A stretch of DNA of 32,472 bases from an uncultured Blautia sp. (lineage in GTDB: Bacteria; Bacillota; Clostridia; Lachnospirales; Lachnospiraceae), in the NCBI GenBank assembly GCA_900551075.1, contig URVB01000045.1:1-32472 (forward strand). The letters run 5' to 3'. The position numbers were made by a program, and so were the translations under genes. The notes under the pieces were generated by a model, which saw only the letters and a list, made by a program, of their open reading frames with translations, was not told where the DNA came from and ran no database searches. Positions 25,794-32,472 of this stretch are shown here, piece by piece; within the stretch, counting starts at the first letter, position 1; the number at the start of each line of letters is the position of its first letter.

Positions 25794-27504
25794 GACTCAT
25801 TTCCTTTCCTGCTTCTTTCCGGCGTTTTCTTTTTTTCAGAAGCTTTGTCACCGCAAAAATACCAGACAGCACGATACAACAGCCGATAGCCGCCGCCGCG
25901 ATATTCTGCATAGTCCAAACGGTTACGGAAAACTCCTTAAGCGCTTTATCTCCTGCAACCTTAAACTCATGCTTTTTATTTTTATCCCCGTTCAAAAGCA
26001 CATAATAGTCTCCTGCCGGAAGATTTTCAAAAATTTCCGCAGAGCCGCTGGTTGTCCAGGTACGTATCAATTGATTCGTGCTGTCATACAATGCCATATT
26101 CACACTGGAAACAGGTTTGCCAAAGAGTTTGTCTTTCGCACCGATACTGACACGTACAATATAGTTTGTAAGATCGAAGGATACTTCTGCCTCCTCCTCA
26201 ATCCGTCCGTTTTCCGACACAAAAATCTCTGTGGCCTCATCACCAAACCTGTAATCCTCAGGTGCGCTTTTCTGACGCAGTTTATAGATTGTATTTTTCT
26301 CCAAATCCGTAAAAACAATCTCCCCGTTTGCATCTGTTACCGCACTTTTAGACAGCTCAGGGTTTTCGTCACAGGTCAGGGTAAATTCTGCACCCTCCAG
26401 CTTCATATTTGTGTAAAGCTCGTCTGTCAAATTTAACCTGATCTTCGTCTTTTCACAGAAAAACTTCAGAGGCTCCGGTGCATTTCCGTCCTTCTTTTTC
26501 ACCTCTGCCTCCACGCTTTGTTCTAAACCGGCGTAATACTGGGGGATTGTTCCCTGTGTAACGGTATACCGCCCCAAATACAGCTCCTTGCTCTCGCCGG
26601 CACCCTCCTCATTAAAAGTCACCGTATCCGCCAACTCATTTTTTGTATACCGCACAGACTCGTCGGCCGTGATAATATCCTCTGCAGCATTCACCTTAAA
26701 GGTGCCGTCCTGAATGGGCTCATGAGTTTCCATATCTTCGATTGTAATCGGAATCACATTCTTAGAAGGGGAAACCTCGATGGATACAACATAAGGGTCC
26801 GGCCAGTCATAAATATCATCCAGATCAAACTGTACCGCCTCCGCCAAATCGTACCCTTCCAGCTCTGATATTTGTTTAAAATAATAATGTCCTTCCTCAA
26901 TTTTTTCCGGAAGGTAAAATACGCCCTCTTTTGTCGTTTCGTAATTGCGGTATTCTGTCTTCACCGGATAGTATGTATTTAAAAACCGCAGAGCACCCCC
27001 ATCACCTTTGAGCTGTTCTTCATATAATTCAAAGGTAATCCCGGCTTCCCGGATGGCACGTCCTGTTTCCTCATCAACAACCGTTGCATAAACAGCAGCC
27101 TTGTTCCAGTCTCTCCCATTGTGGGTTGGAAGCGGATATTCAAATTGGTATTCCGGATCGGTTCCTATGCCGCTGCCGCTGCCTCCGCCGCCATTGTCCT
27201 CATCGTCTTCCTCCTCATCGTTCTCATCCTCCCCGTGGTTCCCTCCGCCGTCATTGTCATCTTCATCATCTTCGTTCCTGACTTCCGGATAATGATATGC
27301 ATCACTGTTCTCATCGCCAAATTCATTATCGACATTATAGCTGTCTCCTGCTTCGGCATCCGGCAGATCATTTTCCGGTATCTGCATCAGGTATAAAATC
27401 AACAGCATAATAATCAGCAGAAGCACAAGAACCAGGGCGGACATCATATCCGTATTTGACTGCCAGAAATTTATTTCTGTATTCGTCCCTTTCCTTTTTT
27501 TCAT
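25783..27504 (-). CDS. MotB/ExbD-like membrane protein with acidic linker, SpaA/Cna_B-like repeats and C-terminal anchor
   Basis: 573-aa protein. Residues 8-40, 'NTEINFWQSNTDMMSALVL' plus a long hydrophobic helix, match the N-terminus of MotB/ZorB-type stators, with Asp19 at the ion-coupling position. Residues ~45-115 are an Asp/Glu/Gly/Asn-rich disordered linker. Four prealbumin-like (SpaA/Cna_B) domains follow at about 135-245, 245-360, 365-460 and 465-530; blocks such as 'GEIVFTDLEKNTIYKLRQKS' and 'AEIFENLPAGDYYVLLNG' are typical. A second transmembrane helix (~535-558) and a Lys/Arg tail end the protein; there is no LPXTG and no OmpA-like peptidoglycan-binding domain. The start overlaps the MotA-EAL stop as ATGA; a TTG start five codons earlier is unlikely. 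It is the predicted partner of the upstream channel protein. Confidence 0.8.
   Translation of the reverse strand: MKKRKGTNTEINFWQSNTDMMSALVLVLLLIIMLLILYLMQIPENDLPDAEAGDSYNVDNEFGDENSDAYHYPEVRNEDDEDDNDGGGNHGEDENDEEEDDEDNGGGGSGSGIGTDPEYQFEYPLPTHNGRDWNKAAVYATVVDEETGRAIREAGITFELYEEQLKGDGGALRFLNTYYPVKTEYRNYETTKEGVFYLPEKIEEGHYYFKQISELEGYDLAEAVQFDLDDIYDWPDPYVVSIEVSPSKNVIPITIEDMETHEPIQDGTFKVNAAEDIITADESVRYTKNELADTVTFNEEGAGESKELYLGRYTVTQGTIPQYYAGLEQSVEAEVKKKDGNAPEPLKFFCEKTKIRLNLTDELYTNMKLEGAEFTLTCDENPELSKSAVTDANGEIVFTDLEKNTIYKLRQKSAPEDYRFGDEATEIFVSENGRIEEEAEVSFDLTNYIVRVSIGAKDKLFGKPVSSVNMALYDSTNQLIRTWTTSGSAEIFENLPAGDYYVLLNGDKNKKHEFKVAGDKALKEFSVTVWTMQNIAAAAIGCCIVLSGIFAVTKLLKKRKRRKEAGKEMSREE
27168..27276 (-). 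repeat. Low-complexity coding repeat (acidic linker)
   Basis: Within the MotB-like gene, two imperfect copies of a segment beginning CCTCCGCCG(C/T)CATTGTC on the plus strand (27182 and 27242) are each followed by runs of TCATC/TCTTC triplets. They encode Asp/Glu-rich stretches and 'DNGGG'-like turns. Such triplet-rich DNA is prone to length change in multiples of three, so the linker length may vary between strains. Confidence 0.55.
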
Positions 27505-29063
27505 GACCCTCGTCTCCAATTCATTATCTTCTCAAATTCGTCAACAGAAACAGCCTTTGAGATATAATATCCCTGTCCCTCTGTGATTCCATTTTTGCGA
27601 AGAATTGACATCTGCTCCATATTTTCGATACCTTCTGCCACCATAGATATACGCATATTCCTTGCCTGTTCCGCAATGGAAATAATATTCTTGTTATCCT
27701 TGCAAAAACGCAGATCCAGCTTATAAGCATCCGCATAAGCAGGAACTTCTCCTGAACGCAATGCAAAAAAATCACCCTGAAAACCGTCCAAAACAATCCG
27801 GAATCCTTTTTGCTGAACCTGCCTTTCAAATTCCCCTGTAATATTCCGGGCCTCCAGATAGGCATTCTCGGCAACATCAAATTCTATACACCTTGGCGGA
27901 AGCCTGTATTTTTGAAGTAACTCAGAAAACACCTCCGCAACATCCAGGGCCAGAATATCTGTCTTTGAAATGTTTACGGAAACCGGAACCGGACGAATCC
28001 CTTCGTCAATCCATTCTCTTATCTTTGCACATATTTGATTCCAGATATACTGATCAAGCTTTGTAATATATCCGTTTTTCTCCAATATCGGAATAAATAC
28101 GGACGGCGCCACCATTCCAAGCTTCGCATGATTCCAACGCACCAGCGCCTCCGCCCCGATAATCTCCTTTGTATTCAAGTCATAGCGCGGCTGCAGATGG
28201 AAAATAAACTCATTATTCTGTAAACCGGCCAATATTTGCGGCATCAGCACGGACTCGCTGGCAGCATTATTCTGAAAAGCCAAATCCATATTCGACAGGG
28301 AAAAATTTCCATTCTGTGGAATACGGTTCAATTTTTCCTGAATCTGATACATTTCCTTTTTCTGTGAATATCTTGCCTGCTCTTCCACGGAAGGAATTAC
28401 ATTGCGCTGAAACATGGCTGTAAACATTCCCAGATCACGGAGCATGATATTCCAGATAATTTTCAGCATAATATTAAATACAATAGAGAGAATCACACCG
28501 GAAATAGATGTATAAAATGCCACCTGAATGCCACTGAAAAGCGTCTGTATACTGGTCAGCGCAGCATCCACGGAGCTGACCTGAATACTGTTGATACCGG
28601 TAATCAAACCGATGAAAGTACCTAAAAGTCCAAGACCGGTCAATGTACCCGGTATCTGAACCAAAACTCCCTGCCAACATCTTAATGACAATTCTTCCTC
28701 GTTGATTGCTTCATCAATTCCTCCAACGATCATGCCGTTTTTTCGTTCCTGTTCGACCTTTCTTTTATACTCATCGAATAACGAATCCAACTGTTTTTGT
28801 CCAAAAAAGTTATCCATTTTTGATATGGCAAGCCATGGCATAGACGCCTGCGTTTCCTGCGCTTTACGAATATTACCGGCAGCCCTGTCAAAGCCCGCGC
28901 TGTAGTGAATTAACGGCATTACTCCTATTGCTGCCCCCAGCAAAATAATCCCGGTCATAATCCCAACAATCACCCTCGAAAGCCAGTCCGGCGCAGAAAT
29001 TGTTAAGGCCCCTGCGCACACCAGCATTGCTAAATTTGCACTATATGAAAGCCACCTTTTCAT
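27501..29063 (-). CDS. MotA/TolQ/ExbB proton-channel protein fused to degenerate EAL domain
   Basis: 520-aa fusion. Residues 1-220 are a channel subunit with four helices (~8-24, ~30-53, ~138-157, ~177-205). The signature 'GTLTGLGLLGTFIGLITGI' followed by 'AFYTSISGVILSIVFN' matches MotA/TolQ/ZorA proteins. After a short coiled linker, residues ~275-515 are an EAL domain: 'AEALVRW' (Glu305), 'FIPILEKNG', 'VNIS' (Asn364), 'DVAEN', Lys448 and 'AEGIE' are kept, but the catalytic loop DDFG reads 'LDGFQG'. Cyclic-di-GMP binding is likely and hydrolysis doubtful. Start ATG 29063 has AAAGGAG 8 nt upstream; an in-frame ATG at 29084 has none. It is the first gene of the EPS operon and overlaps the MotB-like gene by 4 bp. 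Confidence 0.87.
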   Translation of the reverse strand: MKRWLSYSANLAMLVCAGALTISAPDWLSRVIVGIMTGIILLGAAIGVMPLIHYSAGFDRAAGNIRKAQETQASMPWLAISKMDNFFGQKQLDSLFDEYKRKVEQERKNGMIVGGIDEAINEEELSLRCWQGVLVQIPGTLTGLGLLGTFIGLITGINSIQVSSVDAALTSIQTLFSGIQVAFYTSISGVILSIVFNIMLKIIWNIMLRDLGMFTAMFQRNVIPSVEEQARYSQKKEMYQIQEKLNRIPQNGNFSLSNMDLAFQNNAASESVLMPQILAGLQNNEFIFHLQPRYDLNTKEIIGAEALVRWNHAKLGMVAPSVFIPILEKNGYITKLDQYIWNQICAKIREWIDEGIRPVPVSVNISKTDILALDVAEVFSELLQKYRLPPRCIEFDVAENAYLEARNITGEFERQVQQKGFRIVLDGFQGDFFALRSGEVPAYADAYKLDLRFCKDNKNIISIAEQARNMRISMVAEGIENMEQMSILRKNGITEGQGYYISKAVSVDEFEKIMNWRRGS

Positions 29064-29193
29064 TAAAAACTCTCCTTTTGCCATTTCAACTTAACTGCCC
29101 GTATACGCTTAGTTACCGGACTAAGACCACAGCTTTTATTATGTCCTATTGTGGTCCCTGCACAAACGGTCTGCCAAACACCCGTCTTTATAG
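29064..29193 (-). promoter_or_regulatory. Structured leader (5' UTR) of the EPS operon
   Basis: About 130 nt between the predicted transcription start and the MotA-EAL start codon, non-coding on the operon strand. On the transcript, GACCACA/TGTGGTC (29156-29150 with 29131-29125) forms a 7-bp stem with an 18-nt loop. It is directly followed by CTTAGT/ACTAAG (29125-29120 with 29113-29108) around a CCGGTA loop. A weaker 4-bp stem lies at 29185-29166. It matches no riboswitch consensus I know, including GEMM-I and c-di-GMP-II. There is no U-run, so a simple terminator is unlikely. Confidence 0.45.
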
Positions 29194-29199
29194 ATTTTT

Positions 29200-29208
29200 A
29201 TTATAGCA
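29200..29208 (-). promoter_or_regulatory. Extended -10 promoter of the EPS operon
   Basis: On the minus strand TGCTATAAT (29208-29200) is a perfect extended -10 element (TGnTATAAT). No good -35 lies 17 nt upstream, which is tolerated for extended -10 promoters and would allow activation by the adjacent response regulator. Transcription would begin near 29193 and give a long leader before the MotA-EAL gene. Confidence 0.5.
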
Positions 29209-29289
29209 CCCGGCCTTCTCACAAATTGCTCATACGGAAAGCTCTCATAGAAATAGCCGATGCAGGTCAAATCACTCAATATTTTCTGC

Positions 29290-30075
29290 TTATCTTCCAA
29301 ACTCCAGCCTGCTGAGCGTGAATTCCGCCCAGCTATATTGAAGCATATACTCTCCCCGATAGAGGTTGACTGCTCTGCCATCGCCATTGAGATAATCGTA
29401 GCAATCACAGGAGACACGGGAGATATCCAGACCAAGGCTGTTGCCTTCTTTCACCAGCACAAAATCTGCACCCGATTTCCGTAGTGTATTTTTTAAATCA
29501 TTTATGCAGTTTGCCAGCCGTTTTCGCACTTCCGCATTGTCTGTCTCATCCTCCCATAGCACGGCCCGAAGCTGGGCGTATGTTACCATTGCTCCCCGCC
29601 GGTCCACAAGATACGCCAGCAGCTCTTTTGTTTTTTTCCGGGTAAAATGGACCGGGCGTCCGCGAACAAAAAATTCAAAATTTCCGAAGGTCTGAATCTT
29701 TACCGGTGTCTCCTCAGAAACGTCTTTCCGCAAATCCTCTATCTCATAGCGGATATCTCCGGCGCTCACAGGCTTATCGATATATCCGCTGGCGTGCATC
29801 CTCATGGCGGGTCTTATGTACTGCTCATATGCTGTTACAAAAATAATGTTTGTGTCCGGGTTAACCTCTTTCATCTCCTTTGCCAGGGCAAGGCCGTTTT
29901 TGCCGGGCATCTCAATATCCAAAAACGCCACATCGCATCGCGTGCTTCTGTTAAATGCCGCAACTGCATCTCCGTCGGAAAAGGAGAAAATATCTGCTTC
30001 CGGGCAGACTTCCCGGACACATCTTTCCAGCCGCTTTAGCGCCAACGGCTCATCATCCGCACAAACTATAATCAC
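29290..30075 (-). CDS. Response regulator, receiver plus SARP-like winged-helix domain
   Basis: About 261 aa. Residues 1-~115 are a CheY-like receiver ('ADDEPLALKRLE', phospho-acceptor in 'VAFLDIEMPGKNG', 'VTAYEQY', 'GYIDKPV'). Residues ~125-225 are an OmpR/SARP-type winged helix ('FGNFEFFVRGRPVHFTRKKTKELLAYLVDR', 'QLRAVLWED'), here joined to a short BTAD-like end. GTG 30075 is preferred, with a G-rich ribosome site 8 nt upstream; an ATG at 30102 in the same frame would extend overlap with the kinase gene. It is likely phosphorylated by the upstream kinase and well placed to control the EPS promoter just downstream. Confidence 0.88.
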   Translation of the reverse strand: MIIVCADDEPLALKRLERCVREVCPEADIFSFSDGDAVAAFNRSTRCDVAFLDIEMPGKNGLALAKEMKEVNPDTNIIFVTAYEQYIRPAMRMHASGYIDKPVSAGDIRYEIEDLRKDVSEETPVKIQTFGNFEFFVRGRPVHFTRKKTKELLAYLVDRRGAMVTYAQLRAVLWEDETDNAEVRKRLANCINDLKNTLRKSGADFVLVKEGNSLGLDISRVSCDCYDYLNGDGRAVNLYRGEYMLQYSWAEFTLSRLEFGR

Positions 30076-31399
30076 TCCTGCCACCCCCTTTATTGTCTGC
30101 ATATCTTTTGGGAAGCCGCATTGTTACCTGAGTGCCGCAGCCTGGGCTGCTCTCCACGGTAATTACCCCGCCTCTCATATGCAGAAGCCGCATTCGTACA
30201 TTATCCAGTCCCACATGGGCTTTGTTATCTGCAGGCGGTGCGTCGGGATCGAACCCCACGCCGTTGTCGAAAACGGTTATAATGTAATCCGTTTTGTCTG
30301 AAAAGGTCGAAATTTTTATGGTTCCTCCCTCCTTGCGTTTTGTAATGCCATGATTGACAGCGTTCTCCACAATGGGCTGGAGCGTCAGCATAGGTATCAG
30401 AAAGTCCTTTTCCAGCAGGTTATATTCCACCTGAAGGCGGTTTTGAAACCTGTACTTTTCCAGAGAAAGATACAGCCCGGTATGGCGCAATTCCTCGTCA
30501 AACGGAACACACCCTTTCTGCGACAGGGAATCCATGTTTCCCCGAAGATAACCGGCAAATTCGTCCACGGCTTTCTGTGCCTCGCCTGGCGCAGATTCGC
30601 ACAGCTCCGAGATGGCAGTCAAACTGTTGAAGAGAAAATGCGGATGTATCTGCGAGAGCATTACTGCTGTCCGGCTCTCCACAAGTTCAAGCCGGGTTTT
30701 GACAAGCTCCAGCCTGTTGCCGTAATAACGCTTTGTCTGGCCGAACAGCATGATGAGGAACATGACCACCAGCGCCATCGTATCCGCCAAAAGCAGGATA
30801 TAAATTCCATAGACAAAATACTGGAAAAACAGGGCCAGCGCAGGGAGGATGATATAAAAGCCCAGGGCAAATTTTCCCCCGCTTGCCAGCCGTTCCCGAT
30901 AGCGTATTACGAGTGCCGCATCAATCATAGTGCTTGCCGCGCCAAGAAGGAGAGAAAGCCAGTAAAGGCTTGCCCGATGATAAAAATTTTCCGCATCTAT
31001 TGTGTAGTACATTCCATTGAATTGAGCTATTACCAGCAATAGGAGTGAGACTGTGCAGAGGGCAATAGATGCCTTTTTCCAACGTCCCAGCTCCCCGCTT
31101 CTCCCTATACAGGCAATAATGTAAAAGGTAAGCAGCAGGGACATCACATACCCGCTTGCAAATTCCACAAAATTTGTCACGAGCAGCACGCCGTGGATAT
31201 AACGGGCGGCTCCACCCCTGAAAAGCAATCCCAGCAGGTTTGAAATCACCTGCACTCCATGGGTCAGAAAGACGCCGGCAAGAAGCAGGCTGTCGGTGCC
31301 TAATGGTTCCCTCCACAGCCATACGCCGGCCGCGCCGATAAAGCATAGCAGCAGACAGAACACATCGGCTGAGACGCTGAAAAGCACTATGTTTTCCAT
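30053..31399 (-). CDS. LytS/YesM-type sensor histidine kinase
   Basis: 448-aa membrane kinase. Seven or so hydrophobic helices fill residues 1-220 with no large external domain, so it may sense an envelope or membrane signal. The His_kinase motif 'SQIHPHFLFNSLTAI' (His252) and HATPase_c boxes 'PIVENAVNHGI' and 'DNGVGFDP' follow, ending in 'HVGLDNVRMRLL'. The start at 31399 has AGGAGG 7-8 nt upstream; the in-frame ATG at 31468 has none. It overlaps the response regulator gene, so the pair is translated together. Such kinases usually pair with LytTR regulators; here the partner has a SARP-like wing. Confidence 0.9.
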   Translation of the reverse strand: MENIVLFSVSADVFCLLLCFIGAAGVWLWREPLGTDSLLLAGVFLTHGVQVISNLLGLLFRGGAARYIHGVLLVTNFVEFASGYVMSLLLTFYIIACIGRSGELGRWKKASIALCTVSLLLLVIAQFNGMYYTIDAENFYHRASLYWLSLLLGAASTMIDAALVIRYRERLASGGKFALGFYIILPALALFFQYFVYGIYILLLADTMALVVMFLIMLFGQTKRYYGNRLELVKTRLELVESRTAVMLSQIHPHFLFNSLTAISELCESAPGEAQKAVDEFAGYLRGNMDSLSQKGCVPFDEELRHTGLYLSLEKYRFQNRLQVEYNLLEKDFLIPMLTLQPIVENAVNHGITKRKEGGTIKISTFSDKTDYIITVFDNGVGFDPDAPPADNKAHVGLDNVRMRLLHMRGGVITVESSPGCGTQVTMRLPKRYADNKGGGRSDYSLCG

Positions 31400-31509
31400 T
31401 TGCCTACCTCCTCCCGACTTTATCCGACAGTTTTTTGAATCCTCATACATGGTATCTTCCGGCATCATTCATGAACAACTGAATTTTTCTGCCCTTCCAA
31501 CGGATATTA

Positions 31510-31551
31510 GAACCCCGGCAACTACAGCCACTATAATTGGGGTTCTTTTTT
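31510..31551 (+). terminator. Hairpin with T-run near the hybrid kinase stop
   Basis: GAACCCC (31510-31516) and GGGGTTC (31539-31545) form a 7-bp stem, followed on the plus strand by six T (31546-31551). On the minus strand the same stem covers the stop codon of the hybrid kinase gene, without a T-run after it. It might reduce read-through between the hybrid kinase and the next kinase gene. No plus-strand gene needs it, so the function is uncertain. Confidence 0.35.
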
Positions 31552-32472
31552 CATCAGATTAACTCTTTTATAATGGTGCTTCTTAAATTCTGCTATCACT
31601 GATTCCAGGTGTTTCATGTCAATTGGCTTAGGCACATGGGCATCCATTCCGGCATCCATCGCTTCCCTGACATCTTCTGCAAACGCATTTGCCGTCATGG
31701 CAACGATTGGAATTTCCTTCGCACAGGGATGCGTGCCGGCCCGAATCGCCCTGGCCGCTTCATATCCATTCATGACAGGCATCTGAATATCCGTCAAAAT
31801 CAAATCATACCGGCCGGGCCCGGATTTCTCAAACGCTTCCAGCAGCTCCTGACCGTTGCTGACCATATCGCATATTACGCCGTTCATGTTCAGCAGCTCC
31901 CGCAATATCTCGGCATTTAACTCATTGTCTTCGGCGGCAAGAACCTTTACGCCGGACAGCGCACAGGCGGCTCCTTCTATACCGGGCGTTTTTTGCTCCC
32001 TGGCCTGAACCGTTACGATCGCCTGCTTAAAGCTTGTGAGGAAAAACGGTTTTGCGAGGAAACCATCAATGCCTGCCGCAAGAGCCTCCTCCTCAATCTC
32101 ATCCCATTCGTATGCGGTAAGAAGGATAATCGGAATATGTTCCGGCAGCATCGCCCGAATACGCCTGGCCGTTTGGATGCCGTCCATACCGGGCATTTTC
32201 CAATCCAGGAGCACAAGGTCAAATGCGGTTTTCTCCTGATGCGCCTGCCCGATTTGACGGATAGCGCTGTCGCCGCCCAGGGCGTATCGGACAGACACCC
32301 CGGTGCCCTCCATGACACGGATCACATTTGTACAAATAATTTCATCATCATCCACGACCAATACACGGGTGATTCCGTGGTTTTCCCAAAATTTTTCATC
32401 CACATTCTGCTCCTGAATGCGCAGCTCCAAATCAACGGTAAAAACACTTCCCTCTCCCTGTTTACTCTTCAC
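31531..32472 (-). CDS. Hybrid histidine kinase, C-terminal part with two receiver domains (5' end outside window)
   Basis: The frame is open to the right edge, so the sensor and most of the kinase core are outside. The visible ~313 residues begin with the end of a HATPase_c domain ('KQGEGSVFTVDLEL'). Receiver 1 follows at ~35-150 ('VLVVDDDE', 'LVLLDWKMPGMDG', 'LLTAYEWDE', 'FLAKPF') and receiver 2 at ~172-290 ('VLAAEDNELNAEI', 'LILTDIQMPVMNG', 'VAMTANAFAED', 'HVPKPID'). Both have the phospho-Asp and the conserved Lys. No HPt domain follows, so phosphate must pass to a separate HPt protein, such as the one at 6126-6473. The C-terminus ends 62 bp before the frame that contains the LytS-type kinase. 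Confidence 0.9.
   Translation of the reverse strand: MKSKQGEGSVFTVDLELRIQEQNVDEKFWENHGITRVLVVDDDEIICTNVIRVMEGTGVSVRYALGGDSAIRQIGQAHQEKTAFDLVLLDWKMPGMDGIQTARRIRAMLPEHIPIILLTAYEWDEIEEEALAAGIDGFLAKPFFLTSFKQAIVTVQAREQKTPGIEGAACALSGVKVLAAEDNELNAEILRELLNMNGVICDMVSNGQELLEAFEKSGPGRYDLILTDIQMPVMNGYEAARAIRAGTHPCAKEIPIVAMTANAFAEDVREAMDAGMDAHVPKPIDMKHLESVIAEFKKHHYKRVNLMKKEPQL

Noticed and set aside
27084..27292. Ser- and Pro-rich plus-strand frames
   Set aside because: Products of the triplet-rich DNA encoding the acidic linker on the other strand.
25783..29063. Zorya anti-phage system
   Set aside because: The channel and stator helices resemble ZorA and ZorB, but there is no OmpA-like domain in the partner and no ZorC, ZorD or ZorE gene nearby; the context is exopolysaccharide synthesis.
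29064..29193. Leader as a GEMM-I or c-di-GMP-II riboswitch
   Set aside because: Tempting next to an EAL gene, but the conserved core and tetraloop-receptor segments of these classes are not found. Kept only as an unknown structured leader.
29139..29435. 98-codon minus-strand frame between the response regulator and the EPS operon
   Set aside because: Overlaps the response regulator end in another frame, has no ribosome site and no domain, and would cover the promoter and leader.
1..32472. CRISPR arrays, tRNA or rRNA genes
   Set aside because: No regularly spaced repeats and no cloverleaf or rRNA-like segments were seen on either strand.

Overview
The window looks like chromosomal DNA of a low-to-mid GC Firmicute, most likely a gut Lachnospiraceae (Clostridium cluster XIVa) relative. 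This rests on strong AGGAGG ribosome sites, ATGA stop/start overlaps, LytS/YesM-type sensor kinases, and IS4 and IS605-type remnants. It is inference from gene style, since no rRNA or tRNA is present. Almost all genes are on the minus strand; the exceptions are the IS4 transposase remnant and an XRE-cupin regulator.

Left flank (1-6992): a 5'-truncated IS4-family transposase, an azlCD branched-chain amino acid exporter with a divergent XRE-cupin regulator and a shared palindromic operator candidate, a membrane metallophosphoesterase, and a SplB-like radical SAM protein. These are followed by a patch of gene debris: a histidine-kinase tail out of frame behind the radical SAM gene, two TnpB tails, an HPt protein, and the stub of a lost gene running in frame into a small inorganic pyrophosphatase.

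Centre (6993-29063): a 22-kb, 16-gene exopolysaccharide operon read right to left. In transcription order it holds a MotA/TolQ-EAL fusion, a MotB-like protein with SpaA/Cna_B-like domains, a Wzz-tyrosine-kinase fusion, a Wzy/O-antigen-ligase-type protein, VanZ-like, a serine alpha/beta-hydrolase, ManC, ManA, a Wzx flippase, an AlgD-type GDP-mannose dehydrogenase, a WecG/TagA glycosyltransferase, an AsnB-type amidotransferase, two GT-B glycosyltransferases, a membrane-anchored beta-helix protein, a phosphohexomutase and the initiating phosphoglycosyl transferase. Together they suggest a Wzx/Wzy polymer made from GDP-mannose and GDP-mannuronate, possibly amidated.

Right flank (29290-32472): a LytS-type sensor kinase with a receiver-winged-helix (SARP-like) response regulator, immediately upstream of the operon, and the 3' end of a hybrid kinase with two receivers. 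An extended -10 promoter and a roughly 130-nt hairpin-rich leader lie between the regulator and the operon.

The most novel element is the first gene pair of the operon (25783-29063). It is a predicted ion-driven MotA/MotB-like (ExbBD/ZorAB-like) inner-membrane unit whose channel subunit carries a degenerate, probably c-di-GMP-sensing EAL domain. Its MotB-like partner has no peptidoglycan-binding OmpA domain; it has an acidic linker, about four Ig-like domains and a second C-terminal membrane anchor. I infer a c-di-GMP-gated, ion-motive-force-powered device for exopolysaccharide assembly or export.
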